Source of the DNA: Pseudoscleropodium purum
Lineage: Eukaryota; Streptophyta; Bryopsida; Hypnales; Brachytheciaceae
Length of the DNA stretch: 64,000 bases
NCBI GenBank assembly: GCA_963969395.1
Contig: OZ017797.1
Location: 18,228,001-18,292,000 of the forward strand
Direction: 5' to 3'
Shown piece by piece: positions 1 to 12,349 of this stretch. Made by a program: the position numbers and the translations under genes. The notes beneath the pieces are model-generated. The model had not been told where the DNA came from. It searched no databases and was given only the letters and a program-made list of their open reading frames with translations. Each line of letters opens with the position of its first letter. The first letter of the stretch is position 1.

Positions 1-480
1 GCATGCAATTCGGGACACAAGCTTACGAAATTCGCATCATATACAAAAGCGAAAAGGGTCAAACTCTGCATTCGGAAAAATCAAACTGAAGGTGCGATGA
101 ATGATTGATTGATTGAGGTGATTAGTAGCTGCTAGTAGGGTTACTCCGTTGCATGTGGGCAACTTGCTGATCTCTTATCCATAAAAGGCGTCCTCCCCAC
201 CTTTTGATGTGCCCTTCTTATGACTTTAGGTTGACAATACTATGCTTTTCACAGAATCGGTCGATCGCAAGCTGCTTCGAAATGTGACTGTGGAAACTTG
301 TCGTTTGCTGATGTAGAAACACGAAACAAATGTGGCGACCAAGCAATTCTACGATCGGGAATTCGGAAAGTTCACTGTTCACGGTGAAACCCTAAACCCT
401 GCAACACGCCGAGCAGAGCGTTTTGCATCACTTCTACACATGTAATTTTTCATACCTCACCTAACCTAAATGCATCCAAA
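1..480. other. higher-GC flank at left edge, no gene resolved
   Basis: This stretch is visibly richer in G and C than the DNA after it and resembles promoter, leader or 3' UTR sequence of a gene outside the window. A plant telo-box (AAACCCTAA) lies near 388-396 and a short TTGA run near 103-117. I found no convincing reading frame. The shift to AT-rich DNA near 480 probably marks the end of the genic island. Confidence 0.35.
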
Positions 481-2970
481 TAAGCAATTGAGCATTGTTC
501 CTATTATTCAATTGCCTAATTTTTGTTTGAACTTGTTGTAAGTCAAAAGAGTATTCTAGATTCCCTTCTCATATGTTTACTGAACACTAGATGAAGAAAG
601 TATGAATTGTTAAAGTGCTAAAAATAAGTGTCTCTGAAATTGACCCTAAACTCTTGTGAATAGTGGGAGTACATTTTAGGCAAGAGTATGTAAGGGTTAG
701 TTTTAGAAAGGAATTAAAATTAGGTGTACTAACCATAATTTTGCATCCAATATTTTTTTAAAGCTTTACCAATAGAATAGGCTCATTGTTTAGTTAGCTT
801 AAAGAAGCATACTATTGTGATTATTTTGGGGGGTTTATAGTTCATTGTTTAGATTTTTCAGATTTTAAATGTAGTATAGTATAGCAATTTTGGTTTCTTG
901 CACTAAAACCTTCATTCTTAATAATCCTAGCATTGACTAGGATAATTGCAAATGATTTCAAGAGCTTCCTATCAGAGTTGTATGATAAAGATGAAATACA
1001 TTGAAGTATATTGAGAAAGTAAATTTTGTTCATTCCTTAGCCATTTGATTGGCATGGTCACTTGATGTTTCATGATTTTTTTGCAAGGTTCTTAATTATT
1101 TCATATACAAGTAGGAAGAAATGAAAAAAATTGTAAAAGGGAGGATTTCAAGTTTGGAACCTTCCTAGGCTATAATTTATTTTGCTCTTAAAGTTCCAAA
1201 TCTACCTTCTTATACCTACCAAGAACTTTGTGGATAAAGGTATGTAGAAAACTATATACATGATACTATATTTGACTCTCAAAATACAAATTATATACTA
1301 AAATTAGCAAATCATACACAATTGAATGGATATTTCAACAATTAACATCTTTCATTAGTATGCCACTTTGAGAACAAACCCCTATCATGCTCAAATACGG
1401 CTCTATACATTTTGAGAGTTAGAGAGTGTGACCATTTTGTAGCTTCTAAAACATGTTTGGGACGGAATAATGATTCAAATTGGGAGTGCCTATGTCATTT
1501 GATCTCGATGAGTATGAATACAAATTTTTGTCATTAGTACACATCTCAATTCATGCACCTTCTACATCAAATACTCAAAATACCTTCAAAATTAAACTTC
1601 CAATACCTTTGAAGGTTAAAACTTGATTTTGACTTCCAAAATGACTTGTTTTGCTTTCAAATGAAACTAACATAATAAAGCTTACAAAGTCCATCCTTTC
1701 ATGGTTAAACTTCTTCACATGTAATTTTTGGTATAGCAAGCTTCAAGCTTCTTTCTAGTCTTGAGCCAATAAATGTAAAAAATTACAGCAAATTAAACAT
1801 TAGTGAGTTTGGGATTTTTTTCATTGTAATTCAATGGTCGAGTAATATGAGATCCATATTACTTGATGCAAGCCTATTTGAGATTGTGAACACAAAAATC
1901 TGTAATGTATCATTGCTTGAATTCATATATTTTCATTGCTCTTTAGATAATACCTATTTGTGAATAAAAGTACTAATGTTGTTTTCCACAAAGTTATTTA
2001 GTCTTTTTTTATAATATTTGTAGAATGTATTTTTATGTTTGAACATGAATCCTCTACAAGGTCCTTTATAACTTATTTATAGAATTGGATTATTTATAAA
2101 AATATTTGATTAATTATTAAAAACTTCAATTTTTGTTTCATCTCTACTATAAGATAAATGCAACATTAATCTTTGTTTTATTTTCAAATTTCATTGTTCC
2201 TATGTTTTTAGGTTGACTTAGAATTAAGCTTAGAACACCCATGGAATAATCTTGGATTAAGTTGCCAATTGCCTTTAGTTTAAAAAGAGATGATCTCTTT
2301 ATAATGTACTTAATTTTTGTATTTAGTTTGTAATACTTATAGTTAACTTGCCTTAGTTGGATGTAATAAATTGGAACTCCTAGCTTTTGATAGAGACTTC
2401 TAAATTGTAAGAGGGCTCAAAATAGATGCAAAATTTGTGGTAGTTTGCAAAGTGTAAATGAAAATTTTAGTTGTTGAATTTGTATTGGATTTAAATTATC
2501 AAGGCATATTTGCTTCGAGCTTAGAAAACTCCATTGATCTAATAGAGGGCCTACTAGTGATGTTGTATGGAATCATGTTGCAATAAGTTGTTTTGTGCAT
2601 GACAATAAGACCAAAAAAAATAGAAATGAAAAGTCTAGTTGACCATTAGTATGAACAAAGGCTTACATAATCAAACATTATAGATGGCAATTGCATGTGT
2701 AAGGTTCCGGATTGAATCTATGACTAAGTATATTCTATACTATTGAACCAAGTTTTTTTGGTATAGAACAAGTTTATTTAGGCCTGGGTCAAATGGTGAT
2801 AAAACAAATTTGACCCATATGTGTAATTTTGTAGCTAGAAGTTGTAAGGGTGGTACATACTAAATCTTCTATTGACAAAGAAGAAAATTCAATGTGACTT
2901 GGATGCATGTAGTTCTACCTTCTTATTATTATCAAAATTCAAATGCAATCTAGACTTGAAGAAGACTCTC
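480..2970. other. AT-rich intergenic DNA, nothing recognised
   Basis: Long AT-rich sequence with frequent stops in all frames. The only short open frames are about 60 codons and resemble nothing I know. No terminal repeats or tandem arrays stood out. It is probably old, decayed transposon sequence. Confidence 0.4.
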
Positions 2971-2974
2971 CTTC

Positions 2975-3610
2975 TTAGAAAATGTAATGGCATACAATAA
3001 CGTCTTATTTTATAGGGGGCTATTACTTGCTAGAATGGATTACAATACATGGTATTTTTTAAAATAATGGTGAATGTTAGTATTTTTAGACACCCTATTG
3101 GTATTTATAATTTCTCATTTGGGTTCTTTAAATGTACTTTATTTTACTTGTAAGTAATTTTTTTACAACTGTCTTAGAATTGTCAAATTGCATAGCAAGT
3201 CTATTAGCGTTGGGCACCTAATACACATATGCAAAAGAAAGAAATAGGGAAAGAAAGGCAAACATAATGTATGCTACAAAAGAACAAATCAAGTACTAAA
3301 TAAAACTAGGTCTGTGTTTAATAACACATTTCAGGAGTCATAATTTCACATGAAGTGATTATATTTTCCCTCCCGCACCTTTTCAACAACAATTCAATGC
3401 AATAATTGAACCCTAAACTTTGGATATTATACATAGGATGTAGAATATTTTATTGAATACATACACTAGTGTGAAGTTGAGGTTGTTTGTGAAGTATTGT
3501 GTCTAGAATAGAAAAACAAATGTCTCATCTCCATTCATAATTTTAGAGCCTCTATAACCTATATCCCTCACTATTTTTTAGTAGCCTTTTTTATATATGC
3601 TATTTTACAT
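2975..3610 (+). repeat. dispersed repeat, copy 1 (empty MITE site)
   Basis: This block matches the reverse complement of about 50140-51025 over more than 500 bp. Examples are the stretch reading GTCTAGAATAGAAAA near 3500, which returns inverted near 50480, and the TATAGGGGGCTATT stretch near 3015, which returns near 50970. Copy 1 lacks the 213-bp CACTA-like MITE found in copy 2, so it preserves the empty site near 3505-3530. I do not know the identity of the repeat; no coding region or clear termini were found. Confidence 0.75.
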
Positions 3611-4143
3611 ATGAATAACAACTTTTTTTTTCATTTTTTGAAAAAAAACTAGACTAGCTTATTCATACTACCTTGCAAAGACCACATGGCGAGGGCTATG
3701 ATTCAAATAATGAATCCTATTGGCCATGGTGATTTTAAGGATGGATGTATCTAACAAAAATTGTAAACGATTGACAATTTTTGCCACTTGGGAAATTAAA
3801 ATCCAAGTGAAAGAGGCAAAATTGTGTTGAATTTGTTGTGTACTTTGGCACTATTGTAAGGAGATTTTTGCTAAATAAATAAGGCAAATTCATGAAATTA
3901 GGCACTATGTCACATATATTGTCTATAATGGAAAACAAGCCATTTAGGCATTTACTTCCAAAACATATCTATGATATAAGAAAAATCAAATTTTGTTCAT
4001 GGATACAAATGCCCAAGCTAGGGCCCATCCATTCAAGAAAAAGTCCTTGATCAAGCATGGGTCTTGGACTTGACTAACCTTAAGTTTGACCTCAAAGTCC
4101 ATACTAATGATCTATTCCTTTGGCCCACTAGATACAAGCTTTA

Positions 4144-5760
4144 TCATAGGAAAAAGTCTTTAAGGAAAAAATTCTCCGTGAGTACATACCAACAATACAT
4201 TCCAAATGGATATTTAAGGCATTCCTTAATTTTTTTTTTAAGGAATGAAAGAGAGGAAAAACACCTCTCATCTTCAACAAACCCAAGAACTTGCACAATA
4301 GCCACTTGAGCCAATTTGAACTCAAGGAATGCTTTGACTCTCAAAACAATATAAGCATCCAAATAACACCATAGACAGATTAAGGAGTTCAAGTCAAAGG
4401 GAGGCTCTATGTGCTTATGAGCATTATTGACCGTAGCCAACTTAAATAAACCCTGCTCTGTTTCTATTTTGTACTAGTCCGAAATAGAGGGGATTAAGTG
4501 CTTCACCTTATCAAATTCAACTAACTTTGGTTCACTGTAGTAGGACATAAAAATTGATAGGTGTTTTGGAAAACACTCCTTTGATTCACACTGGAGCCAA
4601 TAATGTGGGTATACAATTCCAAAGGCATCCATGATAGAGTAAGAGGGAAGTTTTGACTCCAACTCCTTCAATAATTGACAAGTTGCACCTATAGAAAAAA
4701 AGAATTATGTAATTAGTAGTCAATTTATACCAATGTATGAATGGAAAAGTGACTAACTAAAATATGAGGTAGCCTTGAAATAAATACCACATTGCAAATC
4801 ACACTAAAACCATCATAATACCATACAAAACACTCAAAGTCACTGACCATAATATGAAGCAACCTTAACAACCAATACAATATTGAAAACCAAACTAATA
4901 ATCTATGTATAGAAATGGATGAATGCTGAAGTTACTAATTAGAATATGAGGCGATCTTGAAATAAGTAGTATACAAGTTAAAACCACACTAATACAACAC
5001 TAATACCACACAAAAAGCTGAAAAATTAGTAACTTGAATATGAAGCAACCTTTGAATGAATATTGCACTTGCAAACCTTGTAATACCACCCTAATACTAT
5101 AATTGAAGTTCAAAATCACTTATTCGAATATGAGGCAACCCATAGTTTCTATTGTATGTTTCTAATATACAAAAATACTGAGCAAAACATAAATAAAGCA
5201 TTACCACAATATAAACAAGAAACAATGTGAAGAACACTTATACACTCTGTCTTTATAGCAATGACAATAGTAGCAAAAACATCTCTATCCATAGGTGATT
5301 CTTAGTGGATTGCCCACTCTTTCTCTTCATTTGCTACAAAAATGAGTTGGGCAGAGTTATTATTCAAATTAAAAACCCACTTCATGTGGATTTGACTGTA
5401 AGAGTAGTCAAGGAGGTTCTTGAAGGCCCAAAACTTGTCCACAATAAATGCGATGGGCTTGTCAATATATAGCATGTAGAACTGTCTTTTGCTATTTTTA
5501 GCACATCTATAAATTCATAGATGATATTGCATTTTTGTGTGAAAGTCACTAACAAATCCATTTTTCATAAAGGACATAAGTGATATCATCCCCCAAAATA
5601 AATATGGGTCTAACTTGAGGTTGAAACATTTCTACAAGAACAAGTAAGGATTTCACTGCAATTCCAACTCATTTGTAAAAGACTTCCTATTGTCTACAAT
5701 AAACAACTTCTATGGGAGTAGAGTCATTCTTAAGCCAATATAAAAACTAAACCTATTAAT
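4144..5760 (-). pseudogene. hAT-like transposase remnant, C-terminal half
   Basis: Read on the minus strand, 4671 to 4474 gives a frame containing IMDAFGIVYPHYWLQ. After one stop, 4440 to 4144 gives PPFDLNSLICLW and then LAQVAIVQVLGFVEDERCFS, followed by SLSFLKKKI. The last part matches the layout of the hAT C-terminal dimerisation region, in which a hydrophobic helix precedes an ER-x-FSs motif. Upstream, about 5510 to 5300 reads a frame with QFYMLYIDKPIAFIVDKFW and ends in EEKEWAIH, typical of the middle of the same plant transposase family. Stops and frame breaks show it is dead. The 91-bp repeats at 4730-5160 lie between coding pieces, where an intron with an acceptor near 4690 would fit. 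Confidence 0.65.
4730..5160. repeat. five-copy tandem repeat, period ~91 bp
   Basis: A motif reading AATATGAgGcaaCCtT recurs at 4761, 4851, 4943, 5037 and 5127, giving spacings of 90, 92, 94 and 90 bp. The units are strongly diverged but keep this core and a run of CACACTAATACCA-like sequence. The array lies inside the hAT-like transposase remnant, in a place consistent with an intron. Confidence 0.75.
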
Positions 5761-5899
5761 GTGAGCTATTTTACATAGACAATAAACCAAATTTGGTTAG
5801 GGCACATATGTCCTTGCACTACAGCCAAAGCCCCACACTTGTAACAAAAAGAATCAAAAGCCGTAATAAAGGGAATAGGGTTTGAAATTAGTAACATAT

Positions 5900-8250
5900 A
5901 CATCTAGCAATCTAGGCTTACAATCGAAGATTAAGCTACAAGGTTGTACATTAAGAAACAAAATGTACAAATAAAAGTTAAAACTGGAGCAAGCACAAAT
6001 TGTAAACAAAGAATGGATTGAGAGTATCTACTTTGACTATTCCAAGTTCTCGTTGTTGACCAAAATTTGATAAGTGGCACCCTTCCAATGTTGGAAAATG
6101 TCTCTTTCTTGTGGCTCATCAAATACTTAAAGCCAAATTATTCATTTCATGGATTTCAACCTCAATGCATTAGCTAAATGCCTTAGAGCCAGTTGGCCCA
6201 TACATCACATCTTTTAAAATCTATATTCGTAAGTTAGTTTGAAGGGGAAAAAAAGACCAATCAAACTGATAAAAACCCAACCCTAACTTATAGGATATTT
6301 ATGAATTGCATGGTTGTTACTCATTAAATCAAAAATCAATTGTTAATCAAAATTAAAAAATCAATGTTTAATCTCAAAATCAATTGTTAATACAAAATCA
6401 ATTCATAATGGAAAAATTAGAAATCAATTGTTCCTCAAAATCATAGCAATAAAACAACTCTTCAACAAAAATCTCTACCTAGAAATCAAACGAAAAACTT
6501 TGTTGATGATTGCTTGTTGCTTGTGCAAAGCTCAAGTTTTCATGAAGAGGGACTCAAAGCTACGTACACTTGTCAAGATCCATGCATCTTATGAATATTA
6601 CAAAATAAATTCCAATTGTAAGCAACTTGCAAACATTGCTACCATTAGATTGTGCCTATGGACCTCACTAAAGATAGTTTTAAAATTATACCTCCAACCA
6701 TCACAAACAAACTCATTGCCTCCTATCCATTATAAGAAAACATGGTTTTTTGAAATGTTAGAAAAAACGCACAAAAACATTTACTTTCTATCAACTATGA
6801 TGTTTAAAAAAATGTGTTATAATTGACAAGCAAAAAACATGCAAAAAAAGTGCCCTACATGTAGCTTGTTTTTTGTAAAACATGAATGAAATGGGGGTAG
6901 AAGGACATCCGCAATGTGTGACACATAGAGGGGTAGCCACTGTCACATAAGCCTTTTTGGGCGGGCATTGCCACATAAGATACCTTTTTCATCCATGATG
7001 TGTTTGGTGACGTGGACCTATAAATAATTTGACGTGGTCGACATGTTAGCATGAAAATTTTAATACTATTTTTTGAGACATCAATTAGTACATACCATAC
7101 TTGTAGGGCAATGTCAACAAGAAATAATTAGTTAAAATAAATTAAAAATAAAATAAATAATTTTTAGAATTCACCAAGAATTAAAGAAAATTTACCATCT
7201 ACCATCAAGAGAATTTTTGATGACAAAATGAAAGAATTCCTTCATTGAAAATTAATGAAGATGGAGATTACAAAGGTCATATTTGTATCTATTCTCTATT
7301 CATGGTGAGACAAAAGATATGGGATAACTAGAATACAAAAAACTTGGCAAATATACTTCTTGACGTTGTTTCAAACATTTAGATGTTCATCCAAACATTT
7401 TGATGTTGTTTTAAGCATCTCAATGTTGTTTCTAACATCTAAGTCATGTTGTCTAAGATATTTTACATTGAACATAATGCTTGCTGTATATATCCCATAT
7501 GGATTGTTTCCCTTCCTACCACCCTACTTGTATAAAGGTCATCTCTTTTGATTCATAGTGTTCATCCGTCCATTTATTTATTTTTGCTAAGTATGCCATG
7601 TGGGTGCCCTTCCCCTGAATTTTTCACACATGGTCAACATTTTACCATAGACCAAATAATTTTATTAATTTATGCATAGTCAAAATGGGTCTATTTGGTG
7701 ATGTAGTTGAAGCACGTTTTTTTGGACATGCCAAAAAACACTCGTTGTTAGAAGTGACATTAATATGTTTTGCACATTCCATAACCACATTTCCAACAAT
7801 GTCACTCACAATTTGTACCAATGTAGGCATTCCCTAAAAAACGGAATGACATACAAAAAAACAAGCTACCTTAGAGCAAAACGAGGCCCAAAATGCAATT
7901 TTCTTATAGCAATCTGCTACCTCTTAAAAAATATATCTAATATACTACCTCCTATTTCATATGAAGAAGTTTGATGAAAAACTAGACAATGGACTTATTG
8001 TTGAACTTGTACAATTTGACTTATTTCAACCCTTTTACAAAACACGCATTTGCATTTTTGAAGACTAAAGGACAATAATTATGAAGGTTAACACAACATG
8101 ACCTTATTTCTATAAATTCAAGATCAAGCTTGAAGTCAATATGATTACTTCTTTATACTCTTGATACCAATGCATTGGTAATCAAGAATATAATAAGAAA
8201 AAAGTTTTTTCAACTAATCAAACCTCTACAACATTGTTTTTCTCCAAAGT
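5900..8250. mobile_element. AT-rich insertion splitting the transposase remnant
   Basis: The central (8280-8880) and C-terminal (4144-5760) parts of the hAT-like transposase are separated by about 2.4 kb with no recognisable transposase reading. This interval contains repeated variants of ACATCTAA/GATGTT near 7366-7450 and an LTR-promoter-like block at 7487-7536 that recurs at 19341-19390. It is best explained as one or more later retroelement insertions. I could not define exact ends or target duplications. Confidence 0.4.
7487..7536 (+). repeat. LTR-promoter-like block, copy 1
   Basis: TATATCCCATATGG is followed by a pyrimidine-rich stretch, CCTACCACC and CTTGTATAAA. It matches 19341-19390 almost base for base. 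The TATAAA near the end and repeated GATGTT-type sequence upstream of both copies suggest an LTR U3/R promoter fragment. That function is inferred. Confidence 0.55.
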
Positions 8251-8279
8251 CCGGCTTTATTTTTACAAGAACAGTACAA

Positions 8280-8880
8280 TAGTTCGCAAGCAACCTCCTC
8301 ATCGGTTCCAACAACAATATCCATCTAGTTGAAACTTGTAAGAGAAGCTTTAGTCCCTTTGTTTTCATAACCTTTGTGAGTTTTTGATATTTACAAAGAT
8401 GCTTTTAGGATTTGTTGAAATAAGAATGAGTCTTTTGAATTATATGCTTAACAATTGTATATAAGGGTAAGGCAAATAAAGATTTTGTAGCTAGGTTGCA
8501 TCTCTGAGCCATGCAATGGCCTCTAGTGTAGAATGGAACAAATTTTGTTTGAATTTGGGTTGTGACTCCAATACGGATGCCTTGAAACATGCTCACACTA
8601 TTTGCTCCAAAACAAATCAACCTTCTCAATACTTGCTCAAAAGTGAGGTTGCCACCACTCTATAGGGCCTTCATGATGACTAAGATGAGGCTATCCACAC
8701 CCACTCCATCTACTAAGCATTGTAAGGAAATTATATGTGAAATCCTAACATAATTTTCTACCATATATGCATGAATACATAGCCAACTACTATTGTCTAA
8801 AGTGGTCACCTCATCATAGGTAATAGCCATGAAGTGAGAAGTATCTAACTTCTTAATTGTATATTTGACTTAGTGGTGTA
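8280..8880 (-). pseudogene. hAT-like transposase remnant, central part
   Basis: On the minus strand from about 8870 a nearly continuous frame reads FMAITYDEVTTLDNSSW, then LRRLICFGANSVSMFQGIR, then GHCMAQRCNLA, and ends with GLKLLLQVSTRWMDI. This order (CDEVTT, ICFGADG-V, HCMAHR-NLA, TRW) is characteristic of a plant hAT-like transposase family. An in-frame stop near 8660 and another near 8405 disrupt it. The missing downstream half resumes at 5760-4144, so the two entries are parts of one old element. A CACTA-like MITE sits immediately upstream at 8895. Confidence 0.7.
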
Positions 8881-8894
8881 AGCAATTAACCATT

Positions 8895-9108
8895 CACTAG
8901 AAGAAATTTGGTTTCGTTTTATAACCTCGAATTTTTTGGAACGGATTTTTTTTGACATCTATGTTGACATTTAGTTCTTTTTATGTTTTTCACAATGTTC
9001 ATTGGATGTTACTTTTGACATAAAACACAAAATGACAACATAGATGTCAAAAAAAATCCATTCCAAAAAATCTAGGCTTGTCACGTAAAATATGGATTTC
9101 TTATAGTG
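8895..9108. mobile_element. CACTA-like snap-back MITE, 214 bp
   Basis: The left end reads CACTAGAAGAAATTTGG. The right end read inverted is CACTATAAGAAATCCATA. The two halves are inverted copies of each other nearly throughout, for example GACATCTATGTTG against CAACATAGATGTC. The 3-bp sequence ATT lies on both sides (8892-8894 and 9109-9111), matching the 3-bp target duplications of CACTA/EnSpm elements. No coding sequence is present. The length agrees with the 213-bp element at 50259, so both probably belong to one family. Confidence 0.85.
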
Positions 9109-9111
9109 ATT

Positions 9112-12000
9112 TGTCATGCAAAATTGTTGCTCCAATGCATCCTTGGTAGAGTGTGCATAACAACACAATTTTTTTGGAATGAACCATTCACATGGTGATG
9201 TTCACTTGCTAAAAGATAGATGCTGGTTGCCTACTTGCAAAATGCTATAAATTTATTTGATGCCACCAAATCTTCAAAATGTACCACTTGCCCGTCTTAA
9301 CGTTATACTTGGCCATATCAAACACAACCTTCCTATTTTCTTCATGTTTTTGAAGCTTGCGTATCCCACTTTGAACCCAAGATCTTCGGATTCTTACCAA
9401 TTGTTGAGCAAGATTATACACTTCACAAGATCGACGTGCCCATTAGTCCCTTGAATAGGTTCTGCCTATACCAACTTGGTAGCCCACTTATTTTAGAAGC
9501 TTTGCATCTAATAGTTGGTTTCCATTTCTTTGATTGACACAAAGTCACAATCAAAATCTTCTAATTTTTGGATAATGATAGTGGTACATTACACCAATTT
9601 CAAATAAACCACAAACAAGATGTTGATTGCAACTCTCAATGTATACTTGAGCTTTAATAATGCAAATTGTAATTACACATAAAAAATTGTGTAAGTAAAT
9701 GCATATGGGACTTGAGCCTAATATTGAAGTTGTGAAGATGTGTTGTGTGTGCAACATCTTTTATAGCTAGGCTGTAGATGGAGACTTCTCTTTCATGCAA
9801 AGTTAGAGGAAATCAATTTCCAAAAACTCGAACAACAAAAAGTCTTGAAAACAATATTTAATGGAAGTACTGCAATGGATACTAAAGAATAGAAATTGAC
9901 AAAAATTCAATCAAAACTAACGAAAGAATGATGAAGTTTAGTCAATGTTGTAACCAAATCAAGACGTTTCCACTAACAACATAGTTGATAGAGTTTTGTT
10001 AATTTTGTGTCATATATGACACAAAATTCCTTGTAGTGTGGATACAAAGGACGCCTTTATCATCACCACTATGGAGAGTGCAAGTATGACTGCTCTTCAA
10101 AAGCTATTAGTGGCATTAGAGACAATTAATCTCATCAAAGCTATTGAATTGTTAGTAGAAGAAAACCTATTGGCATTGGAAGTGTACCTGCACAATTGTA
10201 GGCACCAGATCCTTCATTTCAACGCATTTTATGCAAACTTCAGCAATCATTGTATAGTGACAATATAATGGAATTGTGTTAGTGTACTCCGTGTGAAGAG
10301 GCTCGTTTTTTTATGTACATGCCATGATTTAATTCACGTCTAATGCATTTACAATTGTTACTTCAATACATAATGGTTGTCAAAATAGGCCTTGTTCCCT
10401 CCCCTAAATCGCATTCACTTGTCTATTACTAATATTTTAGTTGCATTCAAGTTGGCGGCCTAGGAAAATCTTGCCCGAAAGGGCAAAGCCTTGCAGTCCA
10501 AAAATTTTTGTACACACCAATGACCCTCCTACAATTAATGATTGACTAATGTACCTATTGTCTCCTAGTTTCCTCACTCGACCTATTAGATTTTGTGTTA
10601 CTAGAATGTAACTACTAAAGTTGGTGACCTAGAAGCCACAACATGCATGTGTCCACTTCCCTAACCCGCTTTCCATATCAAAAGCTTGAAAATCCATTAC
10701 TTAGTCACAATAGGCAACTGTAAGTCATGTTGCAGTCACATATTAATGACGGGAAGTTTTGTTTTGTGACTAGGAAGTCATGTTTTGTGATTGAGTCCTC
10801 CTTGTTGGATGCCCTAAATTTCAAACACCGAAATGTCAATGCCGTTGTAAAAAAACAAACACTATGGATGATAAACAAACATCATCCATACTTTATTTCA
10901 TAGTCATAGTGACAATTGCAAAATAACTATGATGTTGGAGAAGTCTGAAATTTGGTGCAATTACAAAGGGTCTAGTCACATATTAGGAAAAATCTAAGCC
11001 CTTGGAGGATCATTAAGGTTTGTTTTTTTGGCACGCTGTAGTGCAAATACAAAAAAATAAAAATCATTTTTTTGGAAAAAAAAATATTTAAAAATATTAA
11101 AATTTGATGTGGAGTTGACGTGGCATAAATAGTACCACATCAGCTACTTTTATTAAAAAATTAAAAAAAATTAAAAAAAATAGTTTGAATTCCTCTCTAA
11201 TTGCACCTCGGGGGGGTTTCAAAATTCGTAGCCTTTTCGAGGGCTGAATTTTTTTGTAATGTTTTAGTTAAACTGGACATGTAATCATACTTGTCCAGTT
11301 GCATTAGGCCTCATTTTTTTGTAGTAATTGATACTCAATTACTAGATGAAAAGCTTGTAGCAGATGAATGCTACTAGAAAAATAGATGAATATACATAAT
11401 TGCAACTTTTTGTGAAGAACGTGTGAAAATGTACTCAAAATAAATAAAAATTCTTCATTTCCACCATGTACATTTAGCACAACAAATTTTTTGGTAGAAT
11501 CGGAAAGAAATTTAGTCCATTTAAAGATTGCTGCTCTTGAAGTTTTTTAGATCTATTACCATGTTGGGTAGGCCACTTAAATGATTTTATTTTGAAGATA
11601 ATAGTATCCCCTATATGACATTTAGTAACCTTCATGCCTATTGCTTTTCCTTCATGCACCCTCCTCATCACATTGAACCTTTATCTGTCCACTTAGCTAT
11701 TGATGAAGTATTGTTGAAAGTAAAATATTCCACACTATCTACTGTAGAGCCAAGGTATTAACATTGCATATTGCTAAATATTATGTCCTTTTGTATAACA
11801 TTCTTGAGTAGAAAAAAAATATAGTCTCCCTTAAAGTTCTAAATTTTTATATGTCACTGTAACACAAGTCAAGAATGAGATGTTCTAGTTCAAAAATCTT
11901 CCAAAATGAATAAAAATTTATTTACAACTCCTTGTCCAAGGTGTCGTTGTTTTTTTGCAATTTTCAGAGTGTTTTTCTTATTTTTGAGCCATGGCATTCT
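9112..12000. other. AT-rich intergenic DNA with TE scraps
   Basis: No gene recognised. It contains a perfect palindrome at 10001-10028, directly followed by TTGTAGTG, which looks like a CACTA-type right terminus. A GACGTGGCATAAATAG stretch near 11113 resembles TE promoter sequence, and A/T homopolymer-rich DNA lies near 11050-11190. A small open frame from 10038 to 10268 has no recognisable similarity. Confidence 0.4.
10001..10028. repeat. perfect 28-bp palindrome
   Basis: AATTTTGTGTCATA is followed immediately by its exact reverse complement TATGACACAAAATT. It lies six bases before a TAGTG terminus, so it may be the inner edge of a CACTA-type terminal repeat. Confidence 0.8.
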
Positions 12001-12349
12001 AGTGTTTAAAATAGTTCATATCCCGATTATGTTGGGTGTCAGAGACTGCTTACAGTGCTGGACTGAGGTGGGATTCTCTTCACTCCATGTGCAGTTGTGC
12101 ACCCACCCTTTCCCCAACAGGCCGTTTTCAGAACTTAATTTAGGTCAATTTAAAAAGCAGCAAGATTCGGGTTTTTTTAATGGAAAAACCAAGCTGGAGA
12201 CAGGTGTCATGGACTCCTGAGTCCATGAACAAAGCTCTTAAAAGAAGAGCTCCTCAGACCTCCTCCGTCCTCAATCTCTGTTGAATCTTCTGCCAAAGAT
12301 TTTTTTAAGCGCAGAACCTCGAACAACGCAGCCCACAACAACAGCAGCC

